A stretch of 64,000 nucleotides of DNA from NCBI RefSeq assembly GCF_000337795.1, contig NZ_AOLP01000002.1, positions 1-64,000 on the forward strand. The letters run 5' to 3'. Every line of letters begins with the position of its first letter. Position 1 is the first letter of the stretch. Both the position numbers and the translations under genes were made by a program. This document shows positions 34,727 through 43,233 of the stretch, piece after piece. Origin of the DNA: Haloferax denitrificans ATCC 35960 (GTDB lineage Archaea; Halobacteriota; Halobacteria; Halobacteriales; Haloferacaceae). The notes below the pieces were generated by a model. That model saw only the letters and a list, made by a program, of their open reading frames with translations. It was not told where the DNA came from and did no database searches.

Positions 34727-36459
34727 TGGTTTCGGTAGTAGCTATCTGTCGGTCCAAACATGCGGAGGAGCCGGCGACCGGCGTAGAACGTCACGACGAA
34801 CGGAATCGCCTGCCAGCCGACTTCGAACACAAACGCAACCCAGCCGTCGAGAGTCCCGAGTGGGTGCCAGCGAACGGAGGCCGTGTCGCCCACATATGCT
34901 GGGTCGTGGCCAAGCCACGTGCCGGGGTGGTAACGGACCGTGTAGATCCCCGGCTCGTCCAGTGTGACGACTGCGACGCCACTCTCGTTGGTCTCAACGC
35001 GCTGGTCACCCACCGTGATGTAGCCGCTGTGTGACGGCCCGCCAATCGGGTACTGTCGGTCACTCCCATTCGACGCGATTGGCGCACCCGTCTGGTTATC
35101 GCGCAACTCAACTCGAAGCGTCGCGTTCGACGTCGTCTGCGAAACGAGCTCAACAGAGAGGTTACTCTCGCGAAGCTGTCGCGCCGACCCGACTTGGGGG
35201 TCGACAATCGTGGCATTCACGCCGCGAACGATCCCGCCTACCCGAAGCGCCTCCCGGTCGACGGACTCTGCACGGACGGCCAGCCCGTACGTGGGCGTGT
35301 ACGACTGGTTGACGACTTCGACAGTCACGTTCTCGCCGATCGTCTCACGGGGTGACGCCCGGTCAGCCCCCCACGTGTCGATGATATCCGGTCCATCACG
35401 AACGGGCTCTGCTCGCGGCCCGATCTGCGAGGGATACGCGTGAACCCTCACGGGAATCGCATCCGACTGTTCCGTAGTTGTCGACGTCCCGGTCGACGTA
35501 ACGAGTGTGTCCCAGTTCGTGTTGCGAGCGGTGTAGAACCGCCACACACCACGGACTCTGGAGGTCTCATCGTCGGTGAGCGTATAGCCCTGCCACGGCC
35601 GGGACTGGAAAATCGCGACGCCAGTATCCCCGTTTGGGTACTGCGCGTAGTAGGGGTACGCCGCGAGGTCGTAAATCTCGGCATCGAGTGTATCTGAGAC
35701 GGTTCGTGTCTCCGTCCGGTAGTTGACTGTTGCCTCGGATTCGCCACCAACCGTCGTCTCGACGGTCTTCTTGAGGCGGACAGAGATGGTCGCTTCGAGC
35801 GTGAGATTCGCGCTCCACGAGTGAGTGGTGTGATACTGTAATTCTGGCGTGTGAGTGCCAGCAGTCGAGGCAACGGTGATGCCATCGATTTTCAGACGGG
35901 TGTTCTCAATCTCGTGAGAGACGAGTGCCCAGTCGACGGTCTGATTGCCCGTTTCGTTCCCGGTTGGAACGCGAACACGATAATCGACGAGGCCACGAAC
36001 TGTCCCGTTAGGAGCGATATAGAGGGGTGTCTCACCTGCATCGAGATGGCCACGCGTCGATGGGGTGACTGCGAAAATCGTCGCGTGCGCATCGTCGATG
36101 AACGTCCCATCTTCGAGTGACGCATGAGGCGGGTAAGTCGACGTGTCGGGCCCGCCGGCGTCGAGATCAGCGAAGTCGTTGCGCGTCCACGTTGCGGCCG
36201 TCGCCGGCGGGCGCGTGAACGTAATGTCAGTCCCGTTGGCGAGTTGGTGGAGTGCCGTTCGGTCGTCGCCGTACTGCTGCTGGTAGGCCTGTTGGCTGAC
36301 GTAGCGGTCGCTATCGCGAGACCAGAGCGTTGCCGACTCGTTTTCCGTGAGGCCGTTTGTCTCAGTCCCTGGTCTCGGGGGCTGTGCCGTGGCGAGGCCG
36401 ATAATGGAACTCGACACGAGCAACGCGGCTACCAGTACGGAGGGTACTCGATGCTTCAT
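34723..36459 (-). CDS. Large secreted membrane-anchored protein of the conjugation operon
   Basis: 578 residues. A Sec-type signal (VLVAALLVSSSIIGLATAQP) opens it. The long exterior part is beta-rich with many N-glycosylation sites (NGT, NET, NQT, NLT) and an Ig-like end (SGYITVGDQRVETNESGVAV). One C-terminal membrane helix (GWVAFVFEVGWQAIPFVVTF) is followed by a short basic tail RRLLRMFGP. It resembles haloarchaeal surface proteins encoded in conjugation clusters. It may contact the recipient cell or support the pilus. Coupled to the lipoprotein gene. Confidence 0.75.
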   Translation of the reverse strand: MKHRVPSVLVAALLVSSSIIGLATAQPPRPGTETNGLTENESATLWSRDSDRYVSQQAYQQQYGDDRTALHQLANGTDITFTRPPATAATWTRNDFADLDAGGPDTSTYPPHASLEDGTFIDDAHATIFAVTPSTRGHLDAGETPLYIAPNGTVRGLVDYRVRVPTGNETGNQTVDWALVSHEIENTRLKIDGITVASTAGTHTPELQYHTTHSWSANLTLEATISVRLKKTVETTVGGESEATVNYRTETRTVSDTLDAEIYDLAAYPYYAQYPNGDTGVAIFQSRPWQGYTLTDDETSRVRGVWRFYTARNTNWDTLVTSTGTSTTTEQSDAIPVRVHAYPSQIGPRAEPVRDGPDIIDTWGADRASPRETIGENVTVEVVNQSYTPTYGLAVRAESVDREALRVGGIVRGVNATIVDPQVGSARQLRESNLSVELVSQTTSNATLRVELRDNQTGAPIASNGSDRQYPIGGPSHSGYITVGDQRVETNESGVAVVTLDEPGIYTVRYHPGTWLGHDPAYVGDTASVRWHPLGTLDGWVAFVFEVGWQAIPFVVTFYAGRRLLRMFGPTDSYYRNQ

Positions 36460-36488
36460 GGGAGGGCAAAGGTGGATTGGTGGGGCGC

Positions 36489-36902
36489 TTACCAGGGAGT
36501 GAGGTTCACGCAGTCCCCGAGTGGGAGCCCCATAATCGACGCTACGACGGTGTACAGCGGGCCGAGCACCGCCAAGATGAGGGCGGATTTGAGTGCTGCG
36601 CGCTTGTGGACTTTGAGTCGCTTTTTCTGTTCGGGGCTGGCGGTGAAGATCTCAGCGAGGGAGTCGGCCTGCCAGATGACTGCTAACCCAATGAAGCCGA
36701 GTGTCGTCGTAATCTGGAAGAAGCCCTCGACCATCCCCGGCAATTTCTCAGCGCTGCAGACCACGCTGTCTTGTGCGGCAACTGGCTGGACAGCAGCGAT
36801 CGTGAACAGGACGCTTCCGATTGCGACGTGTCGGAGGATGGATCGGGAGGGCCGTCGCTGGTCGGTGGAGCGAGCGTCAGTAGGGGAGTGTGAGTCAGAC
36901 AT
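36489..36902 (-). CDS. VirB2/pilin-like small membrane protein
   Basis: 137 residues. A signal-like helix (HVAIGSVLFTIAAVQPVAAQ) is followed by two membrane helices (GFFQITTTLGFIGLAVIWQA and ALKSALILAVLGPLYTVVAS) around a basic loop (SPEQKKRLKVHKR). Two cysteines after the signal (SVVCS, GDC) could form a disulfide. This is the arrangement of VirB2-type pilins. It begins four nt after the stop of 36907-37155. Confidence 0.7.
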   Translation of the reverse strand: MSDSHSPTDARSTDQRRPSRSILRHVAIGSVLFTIAAVQPVAAQDSVVCSAEKLPGMVEGFFQITTTLGFIGLAVIWQADSLAEIFTASPEQKKRLKVHKRAALKSALILAVLGPLYTVVASIMGLPLGDCVNLTPW

Positions 36903-36906
36903 GAGG

Positions 36907-37155
36907 TCACTCGGTGTGGTCGTACACGAGCGCTTGGAGGTCGGCGTAGCGACTCGTCATGGTTGCAATCTCATCGAGCGAGTAGCCCAACTCACGCGCC
37001 TCGGAGAGTTGTGCGCGGAGTTCGTGCGGCTCAACGTCGCGAAGTTGCATCTCGTCGCGGAGGGCTTGCCGATAGAGGGCCGATGCGTTGAGATGGTCGT
37101 TCCACCTGAGGAACAACTCATCGATGTCTTCGACGGTGACTGAGCGGGAGATCAT
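36907..37155 (-). CDS. Small helical protein, first gene of conjugation operon
   Basis: 82 residues from the ATG at 37153-37155 (MISRSVTVEDIDELFLRWND). A GTG at 37176 would add seven. All helical: HLNASALYRQALRDEMQLRD, PHELRAQLSEARELGYSLDE, IATMTSRYADLQALVY. No cysteines or membrane segments. It leads the eight-gene operon and could be an adaptor or regulator, as small helical proteins often are in such clusters. The AT-rich segment 37177-37300 holds its promoter. Confidence 0.65.
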   Translation of the reverse strand: MISRSVTVEDIDELFLRWNDHLNASALYRQALRDEMQLRDVEPHELRAQLSEARELGYSLDEIATMTSRYADLQALVYDHTE

Positions 37156-37398
37156 GTGTTCGGTATCGTTCCACACCGATTGTCTTGCGGTGCGTACATG
37201 TCAACCAGATTGATGGAATATTATATATTTACTGGCCGATATGAAGTGTGGTAGCATGCCAAACTAGGTGCTAGAGTACCTAAGGCAGATAGGTACCAGA
37301 CTATTGCTGTCAATCCATACTGGTTGAGATATTGTCCCGCCGAAACTGAGAACTCACTCTTCAATGCCAAACTTCGAAGGATACTGTTGGTTCCGCCA

Positions 37399-37419
37399 CC
37401 AACATATTTATTATGTTGG
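37399..37419. promoter_or_regulatory. Palindromic operator over the tumE promoter
   Basis: CCAACATATTTATTATGTTGG: arms CCAACATA/TATGTTGG around TTTAT. The centre doubles as the TATA box about 27 nt before the tumE ATG (37441), so a bound repressor would block initiation. A further half site, CCAACA, follows near 37427. The partner HTH protein TumA is the obvious candidate ligand. Confidence 0.75.
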
Positions 37420-37440
37420 CATACATACCAACACTCGTAG

Positions 37441-37728
37441 ATGCCACCCTCCGATGAAGTCGAAGTTCTGTATCAAGACACCCGCGAGTTTGATAACAAA
37501 ATTATTCATATCCGTATCCTCAGCGTTCCCAAATCGGAGAAATTCCCAGAAGGTGTCAAATACGGGCTTCACTACGGTCGGAAGGGAGGCGACGATCCTA
37601 TCGTTCGTTACGACAACCATCACGGTGTACACGAACGACACGAGGGAGATACCGTCGAAGAAATCCCATTCCCAGGGGTAGAAACACTACTTCGACGCTT
37701 CCAAGACGAAGTTGAAACACACCGATAA
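37441..37728 (+). CDS. tumE: TumE-family toxin (DUF6516)
   Basis: 95 residues (MPPSDEVEVLYQDTREFDNK). Fold pattern: IIHIRILSVPKSEKFPEGVK, YGLHYGRKGGDDPIVRYDNH and HGVHERHEGDTVEEIPFPG, matching the DUF6516/TumE group with its RYDN.HG.HERH core, the likely catalytic patch. Leaderless promoter with a palindromic operator. The antitoxin-like HTH gene starts 34 nt after it. This toxin-first order is normal for TumE/TumA. It probably acts on RNA or translation; the mechanism in archaea is unproven. Confidence 0.85.
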   Translation: MPPSDEVEVLYQDTREFDNKIIHIRILSVPKSEKFPEGVKYGLHYGRKGGDDPIVRYDNHHGVHERHEGDTVEEIPFPGVETLLRRFQDEVETHR

Positions 37729-37762
37729 ACCAGTAGGGGCCATCTACACCAACCAACAAACC

Positions 37763-38167
37763 ATGACCGAAAACACACTCACCGTCCGCGTCGAATCGAA
37801 CGACGAGTTCTTCGACCGTGCACTCGAAGCCGCAGCGAAAGCCGACGCTGGTGAACTGACTGATGACCACACTGGCGTCTCACTTCCAGACGAGGCTGCA
37901 CTTGCACGTGTTCTGAGCGAAAAAAATCTCGAACTTATCCGGACTACTGCCCGCGAAGAACCGAAGAGTCTCCGCGAGCTCGCACGACTCGTTGATCGTG
38001 ACATCAAGAACGTCTCGAACGCTATCAACGACCTCGCAGAACTCGGACTTGTCGAATTTGAGCAGGATGGCCGATCAAAGCGGCCGGTCGTCTGGTACAG
38101 CGATATCCACGTAGAGTACGACCTTGGCGTTGGGACTGACGATACCGAGGTCGCTGCACAAGGGTGA
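37763..38167 (+). CDS. tumA: TumA-like HTH antitoxin (HVO_A0114-type)
   Basis: 134 residues from the ATG at 37763 (MTENTLTVRVESNDEFFDRA). An N-terminal partner-binding segment precedes a winged helix: ARVLSEKNLELIRTTAREEP, KSLRELARLVDRDIKNVSNA, INDLAELGLVEFEQDGRSKR and PVVWYSDIHVEY. This is the family annotated as HVO_A0114-type DNA-binding proteins that accompany TumE toxins in haloarchaea. It probably neutralises the toxin and represses the 37399-37419 operator. Confidence 0.85.
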   Translation: MTENTLTVRVESNDEFFDRALEAAAKADAGELTDDHTGVSLPDEAALARVLSEKNLELIRTTAREEPKSLRELARLVDRDIKNVSNAINDLAELGLVEFEQDGRSKRPVVWYSDIHVEYDLGVGTDDTEVAAQG

Positions 38168-38257
38168 AGAACGTACTCAACTTTCTACTTCCTTCGTGAA
38201 GTGGCTTCATCTCTATCTACAACAGAACAGTATCACATGCGTCTCCACAATCCCCTA

Positions 38258-38488
38258 TGACGAGTGATTCGACGATACTTGGTCGATGTCTTGACTGTGG
38301 CGAAGAGATTGAGGCATACCTCAATCATCGAGTTTGAGGATAGCGATGGCTCAACTGGCGTGTTCGCAGAGTACTATTCATGCGACGAAGTTGTCGCCCA
38401 GAGTGACGAACTGGCGCTACTTGTCCACGAGGAGGTCTATGCTTGCGCCCGAATGTTGGACGATGCGTCGCAGCACGTTGTAACCTAG
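38258..38488 (+). pseudogene. Frameshifted zinc-motif protein
   Basis: ATG at 38258 reads MTSDSTILGRCLDCGEEI (one CxxC), then runs out at a TGA (38336-38338). The next frame carries the natural continuation IIEFEDSDGSTGVFAEYYSC and DEVVAQSDELALLVHEE to 38488. Small haloarchaeal proteins of the form CxxCGEEI...YEDSDGTTGVFAECxxC are common on plasmids. Here the reading is broken by one shift and the third cysteine (YYSC) stands alone. Confidence 0.6.
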
Positions 38489-38516
38489 CGCGAAGCAGGA
38501 AGTCGACATCATCAAT

Positions 38517-38557
38517 TTAACCAACAAAATTATTGATTAGCGTCTCTTGTTGGTTAA
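38517..38557. promoter_or_regulatory. Long-spaced inverted repeat, copy 2 (operator of 38574 gene)
   Basis: TTAACCAACA (38517-38526) and TGTTGGTTAA (38548-38557), spacer 21 bp, as in copy 1. The right arm ends 16 nt before the ATG at 38574, so the repeat covers the promoter of the DUF6788 gene. The arms contain CCAACA/TGTTGG, also the core of the tumE operator. Confidence 0.8.
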
Positions 38558-38573
38558 CACGAGGCAGCAGCCG

Positions 38574-38897
38574 ATGTCTGACGAACCACCGACACCGCCG
38601 ACGAATCTCCCCACAGAAGTCGTCACCACCCTCAATAAATCATCACCGAACTGTCTTCGAAACGTTGCCCGCTATGCCGAAGAGTTGGCCGAACACAAGG
38701 AGCGCGAGGCTCGTCTCAAGGAAGAGCCACCGGAAGGGGAACTCGAAGAACGGTCGGACGACCTTCCAGACGATGTCCCCACGAAGGCGACGATTACGAT
38801 CAAGGAGATCAACGATAATCGCTACTACTACTGGCAGTGGCGAGAAGGTGACAAAATCAAATCCAAATATAAAGGCCCAGTCAACCCCGATGAGTAG
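38574..38897 (+). CDS. DUF6788-type plasmid protein
   Basis: 107 residues from the ATG at 38574 (MSDEPPTPPTNLPTEVVTTL). A helical N-half (LNKSSPNCLRNVARYAEELA, then EHKEREARLKEE) is followed by an acidic linker and the C-terminal signature TATITIKEINDNRYYYWQWR with EGDKIKSKYKGPV. This YYYWQWREGDK..SKYKGPV ending defines DUF6788, frequent next to replication genes on haloarchaeal plasmids. Likely a plasmid maintenance or DNA-binding protein. Function unknown. Confidence 0.8.
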   Translation: MSDEPPTPPTNLPTEVVTTLNKSSPNCLRNVARYAEELAEHKEREARLKEEPPEGELEERSDDLPDDVPTKATITIKEINDNRYYYWQWREGDKIKSKYKGPVNPDE

Positions 38898-39009
38898 GAA
38901 GGACTTCCATGGCTGTAATCTGCTCACGTTTTAGACTGGTCTAAGCAGATAGTACCGCTCTCGTATTGTACATACCAGCCCGTCATGATGGTTGGTTGAG
39001 ATACCGGTG

Positions 39010-39453
39010 TTGCCAGTACTGCCAGTAACCAGTCCACTATTGCCAGTAAACCTGGCATAAGCGTGGGAACTCCCGAGACCAGAGGGGCAGATTCGTTAAA
39101 GGTTTGTTCTCGGGAGACCCCCGTTGCCAGTACTGCCAGTATTCACTTGTTTTAAATATCACACACACACCACATTTGCCAGTAAAGCCACTCGAACGAG
39201 TAGAAGACTACTCGTTACAGTACTGATTAAGCGATAGGTTTATGTCAATAGTAGTAAAACCAAACCCTTACTAGGAAATAATCAGTAAAGTACAACTGTA
39301 GATATAGTTCGGTAGCTCTGTTAATTACCTCATTTTGGACTTCGGTCCTCACCTACGAGAGAATACTGGCAATAGTGGAGAGAGTGTCTTTTATAAGCTA
39401 CCGTGATATTGGCGGTACTGGCAACGGGGGTGTGGTTATTGGTCATACTGGCA
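39010..39453. other. Candidate replication origin, upstream arm (iterons and AT-rich core)
   Basis: Forward TTGCCAGTA-type iterons at 39010-39018, 39020-39027, 39040-39048, 39124-39132, 39134-39141 and 39176-39184. Reverse TACTGGCAA at 39364-39372, 39416-39424 and 39446-39453. The two sets face each other across an AT-rich stretch (39185-39363). Two copies carry the longer 15 bp form CCACTATTGCCAGTA (39034-39048; reverse 39364-39378). The Orc1/Cdc6 gene starts directly after. Opposed initiator sites around an unwinding region are typical of archaeal origins. Confidence 0.8.
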
Positions 39454-39491
39454 CCCGTGGTTTTATCACACATAGCAACATCGTCCAATCC

Positions 39492-40748
39492 ATGGGCCGG
39501 TTCACTCGGGAGTCATTCATCATTCGAGACAACGACGTGTTGCGAGACGATTACCAGCCTGAGACTCTTGAGGAACGAGACGCTGAACTCGACGAATACG
39601 CGGCAGCCCTCCGGCCGGTAATTCAAGGATGGCAGCCGAACAACGTGTTTCTGTACGGGGTCACGGGTGTCGGGAAGACTGCGGCTACACACGATCTACT
39701 CAAAGAACTTCAGGAATCAGCTGACCAGTACGACGACGTCGACGTGAATATTATCGAATTGAACTGTACTGGCTGCAACACGTCGTACCAAGTCGCGGTG
39801 AACCTCGTGAACGAGATTCGAGAGCCGAATCACCCACTAACAAATGTGTCGTCTTCACGGATGCCGATCAGTGAGACTGGCTATCAACAAAAGCGCGTGT
39901 TTCGTGAGCTCTACGCTGACTTAGAAGATATTGGGGGGACCGTGTTGGTTGTCCTCGACGAGATTGATAACATCGGATCGGACGATGATATTCTGTACGA
40001 GCTCCCGCGGGCACGTTCACAATTGGATCTGGACGTGAAGTTGGGCGTCATCGGCATCAGTAACGACTTCAAATTCCGCGATAATCTGTCCCCGAAAGTT
40101 AAAGACACACTTTGCGAGGAGGAGATTTTGTTCCCGCCATACGATGCTGGCGAACTCCAAAACATCCTCCGCGAGCGAGCAGAGATTGCGTTGTATGATG
40201 ATGTGTTGGAAGATGATGTGATTCCGTTGTGTGCCGCGTTTTCAGCACGAGACTCTGGATCGGCTCGGCAGGCACTTCGACTGTTGCGGAAGGCAGTCGA
40301 TATTGCGGAGTCAGAAGCGCGGGCCGGTGGAGACGCGTTTGTAACAGAGGAACACGTCCGCGAGGGGGAGTTCCAGATTCAGCGCCAGCAGGTCGTTGAA
40401 GGAATGCACTCGTTGACACAACATGGGCAGCATGTGTTGTTGACGGTGTGCCAACTGGCGGCTCGAGGAGAAACGCCCGAACGGACAAAGGCGATCTATC
40501 GCCGGTACCAGAAGGTTGCGAGGAAAAATGGGCAAGAACCGTTGAAGCGTCGGCGCGTACATGACCACCTGTCGGATCTGAACCTCCATGGTGTGTTGCA
40601 GTTGGTTGACTCGAGTGGCGGCCGAGGAAACTACAACGAGTACGATTTGGACGTGTCGCTGTCGTCGGCGTTGGATGCACTAGAAAGTGAGTTTGGGAAT
40701 TTAGAAGGCATCCGTGAACTTGCGAAAAAGAACGGGACGTTAGACTAG
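39492..40748 (+). CDS. Orc1/Cdc6 replication initiator
   Basis: 418 residues from the ATG at 39492 (MGRFTRESFIIRDNDVLRDD). An upstream ATG at 39375 would translate the iterons and is rejected. AAA+ core: FLYGVTGVGKTAA (Walker A 56-63), VLVVLDEIDNI (Walker B DE at 156-157), sensor 1 GISNDFKFRDNL, and arginine-rich SGSARQALRLLRKAV (sensor 2). A C-terminal winged helix (RKNGQEPLKRRRVHDHLSDL, then NLHGVLQLVDSSGGRGN) binds origin DNA. With its own flanking iterons this is a self-contained replicon. It recruits the MCM helicase. Confidence 0.95.
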   Translation: MGRFTRESFIIRDNDVLRDDYQPETLEERDAELDEYAAALRPVIQGWQPNNVFLYGVTGVGKTAATHDLLKELQESADQYDDVDVNIIELNCTGCNTSYQVAVNLVNEIREPNHPLTNVSSSRMPISETGYQQKRVFRELYADLEDIGGTVLVVLDEIDNIGSDDDILYELPRARSQLDLDVKLGVIGISNDFKFRDNLSPKVKDTLCEEEILFPPYDAGELQNILRERAEIALYDDVLEDDVIPLCAAFSARDSGSARQALRLLRKAVDIAESEARAGGDAFVTEEHVREGEFQIQRQQVVEGMHSLTQHGQHVLLTVCQLAARGETPERTKAIYRRYQKVARKNGQEPLKRRRVHDHLSDLNLHGVLQLVDSSGGRGNYNEYDLDVSLSSALDALESEFGNLEGIRELAKKNGTLD

Positions 40749-40776
40749 CCCCCTTTTCTTGCGGGGTGACCCTCGC

Positions 40777-40930
40777 TGCCAGTATTGCCAATAACCTGTC
40801 CACTGTTGCCAGTTTCACCTGTCGATGTCGAGTTTACTATTGTATCTGATATCTGTGAGATATTGATTAAACCACTATTGCCAGTATATTTGATCCTCTC
40901 TATGTCTGCCGCTTTTACTGGCAATAGTGG
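40777..40930. other. Iterons downstream of the initiator gene
   Basis: TGCCAGTA 40777-40784, TTGCCAATA 40785-40793, TTGCCAGT 40806-40813, TTGCCAGTA 40878-40886 and reverse TACTGGCAA 40916-40924. The last two extend into a perfect 15 bp inverted repeat CCACTATTGCCAGTA (40872-40886) / TACTGGCAATAGTGG (40916-40930). Same motif as the upstream arm, so the initiator gene sits between two binding regions. Confidence 0.8.
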
Positions 40931-41050
40931 TGTGTCTGACGAATTATCTGATGACTGATTTGATTTGAATATTTTAGATCAATTGATAGGGTGATTGGAA
41001 AATCGTGACTTGTTGGAATTTTTGCTCGCTGATTGTTTTCTGTAGCCGTA

Positions 41051-41090
41051 TTAACCAACAGTAGTAATGTGACCTATCAATGTTGGTTAA
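41051..41090. repeat. Long-spaced inverted repeat, copy 3
   Basis: TTAACCAACA (41051-41060) and TGTTGGTTAA (41081-41090), spacer 20 bp. Arms identical to copies 1 and 2. No gene starts nearby, so it is not an ordinary promoter operator. A partition-type or silencing site near the origin is possible. Confidence 0.8.
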
Positions 41091-41880
41091 CTCATGACCA
41101 AGCAGTAGCAAGTGGTAATCAAGGTATCGACGAGGTTACGTTGAGGGCACATACCGGAACTGTACGTTTTCGATCTATACCCGACGCAAGACCTTTTTCG
41201 TCGTCTAGGATTCCCATTCCATTGTCGGCGATTCGAATCTTAGTGTCGTTATCTTGACTGTGTGTGTGATTCTAATGTGAGTTGAGCTTCCGTAGAATGA
41301 TATGTGTCGTGTATTTCATAAATTATACAATTATGTTGAATATTTGGCAACAAACTCTTGGAGTTTTACCCAATTCAGTAATTGAGTTTTATGTAAATAT
41401 AGTGGCTATTTAGACATTCTAGTTGCTGCATGATTGTCAATAGCCAATATAATTTCTAACTATGGCTATTCTATTAGTTGAGATTCCTAGATAGTTCTAC
41501 TGGATAATGTCTCGAATGGATCCTGATGTCCATAATCTTGTATATATAATACAGTTCTATCTGTGGGGATATCCAACCATCCTCCCACGACTCATGAGAG
41601 GGTAGAACATATTCGAACGTGTAGCCTCCTTCACAAAAAGGGTCACCACATCCGTTGTTCCATCGGCCTCGGCAGGCCACCCTGCAGCGGTTGACCTGTC
41701 GAAGCCAGTCAGGCAGACCGACCGATCGACGAACTGAGATTCACATTGTCGACCGGGGTCCACTTCAACGGACTGGGTTCCGAGCCAGAACCGATGCGTG
41801 GAGATGACACGCACCACCGATCGGAATACTGTACCCAGTGGTGTACTGCCTCTGACTCACGCTGTTACGCTGTGTTTCGA
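41091..41880. other. AT-rich gene-free stretch with a kinase relic
   Basis: On the minus strand (41126-41262) TKIRIADNGMGILDDEK recalls the G1 box (DNGxGI) of a histidine kinase and is then lost, so it is a tiny relic. From about 41.27 to 41.57 kb the sequence is AT-rich with no reading frame. From 41.57 kb short frames exist but none has family features. This separates the replication zone from the sugar island. Confidence 0.45.
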
Positions 41881-43233
41881 TTAGTCATCTGCGGGGACTG
41901 CTCTCTCCGGGTTTTGTTTACTCGGCCACTCCAGGGCCGGGATGTAATCTGCGTTTGCCTCGATGAGTTCTTCGGTCATCTCGTGTAGTTCGTCTAGTGA
42001 ACAAGCGGCGCTTGACAGAGGATCGAGCTTTACTGCTTGGTGGACTTTCTCGCGGTTACCCTCTAAGGCACCTTCCACCGCCAGTTCGTAGATTGCAGAG
42101 TGCTGGCGGTCCAGAGCGGCAAGTTGTGTCGGCAACTCTCCAACCGAGGCTGGGTGAAGGCCGGTACCGTCGACGAAGACCGGAACTTCCACACAAGCGT
42201 CTGCAGGAAGGTTTTCAATGGCGTTCGATTCGTTGGACACGTTGAGGTTGAACCGGCGTTGAGTTCCCGTTTCCAACGAATGGATGAGCCGGGACGCGTA
42301 TTCCTCGGAACGTTCGACACTAACCTCGTTGAGGTCGACGTCCAGTTCGGGATCGTCGCGCTCTTCGGACCGCGCAAGCCATCCCTCTAGGTACGTCGCG
42401 GTTGGCATCCGTTCGGCGAAGTTCGTCCCGGCCATCTCCTCGATAAGTGCATCGTCTGTTCGGATGTACGGGAGGTACTCACTCATATGATGGCTCGATT
42501 CCGTGGGGAACGCGCCGAAGTGCTTCATCATCTCGAAACGGACCGTGTCCTTGCGGTACGTCTCTTCGTCGTCGTAGGCCTCTTCGAGTGCCGGATAAAG
42601 ACTCTCTCCGTCGTGTTCGCAGGTGAGGAACCAAGCCATGTGGTTGATGCCGGCGACCCAGTACTCGAGTTCGTCCTGTGGCGTTTCCGTGTATTCTGCT
42701 ATTGCCTCGGCGGTGTGCGGGACGGAGTGACAGAGACCAACGACCTCGATGTTAGTCGCGTCAAAGACAGCCTTACAGAGGATGGCCATTGGGTTCGTAT
42801 AGTTGAGTAGAAGAGCATCGGGACACAGCTCTTCCATGTCGTCCGCGAGGTCGAGGATTGTCGGAATCGTCCGAAGGCCACGGAAGATTCCACCCGGTCC
42901 AGTCGTGTCACCGATTGCTTGCTTCACTCCGTATTTTTCCGGGATCCGGATCTCGTTTTCGAAGGGATCAGTCCCACCAACGTTGATCATGTTGAGGACG
43001 TAGTCCGCGTCTTCAAGGGCTTCACGTCTGTCAAGTGTCGCCGAGACAGTCGTTTCGAGTCCTTCGTTTTCAACCATCGCCTCAGCGACACGTTGCGTCT
43101 GTGTGAGTCGATGTTTGTCGATGTCCATCAACGCGATATGGCTGTCAGACAACTCGTCGAACGAGAGGATGTCGCCGATGAGTTTCTTTGCAAATACCAT
43201 ACTCCCAGCTCCGATCAGGGCAATCTTTGGCAT
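41881..43233 (-). CDS. GH4 glycosidase (alpha-galactosidase-like)
   Basis: 450 residues. GH4 enzymes use NAD+ and a divalent metal in a redox-elimination mechanism. Seen here: Rossmann start KIALIGAGSMVFAKKL, LMDIDKHR, YVLNMINVGG, LNYTNPMAILC, the metal-binding Cys and His in GLCHSVPHT, GINHMAWF, and the AFPTESSHHMSEYLPY loop. Closest in feel to MelA/AglA-type alpha-galactosidases or alpha-glucosidases; the galactose-related neighbours favour alpha-galactosidase. No signal peptide, so it hydrolyses imported oligosaccharides in the cytoplasm. Divergent from the IclR gene, sharing its operator region. Confidence 0.88.
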   Translation of the reverse strand: MPKIALIGAGSMVFAKKLIGDILSFDELSDSHIALMDIDKHRLTQTQRVAEAMVENEGLETTVSATLDRREALEDADYVLNMINVGGTDPFENEIRIPEKYGVKQAIGDTTGPGGIFRGLRTIPTILDLADDMEELCPDALLLNYTNPMAILCKAVFDATNIEVVGLCHSVPHTAEAIAEYTETPQDELEYWVAGINHMAWFLTCEHDGESLYPALEEAYDDEETYRKDTVRFEMMKHFGAFPTESSHHMSEYLPYIRTDDALIEEMAGTNFAERMPTATYLEGWLARSEERDDPELDVDLNEVSVERSEEYASRLIHSLETGTQRRFNLNVSNESNAIENLPADACVEVPVFVDGTGLHPASVGELPTQLAALDRQHSAIYELAVEGALEGNREKVHQAVKLDPLSSAACSLDELHEMTEELIEANADYIPALEWPSKQNPERAVPADD

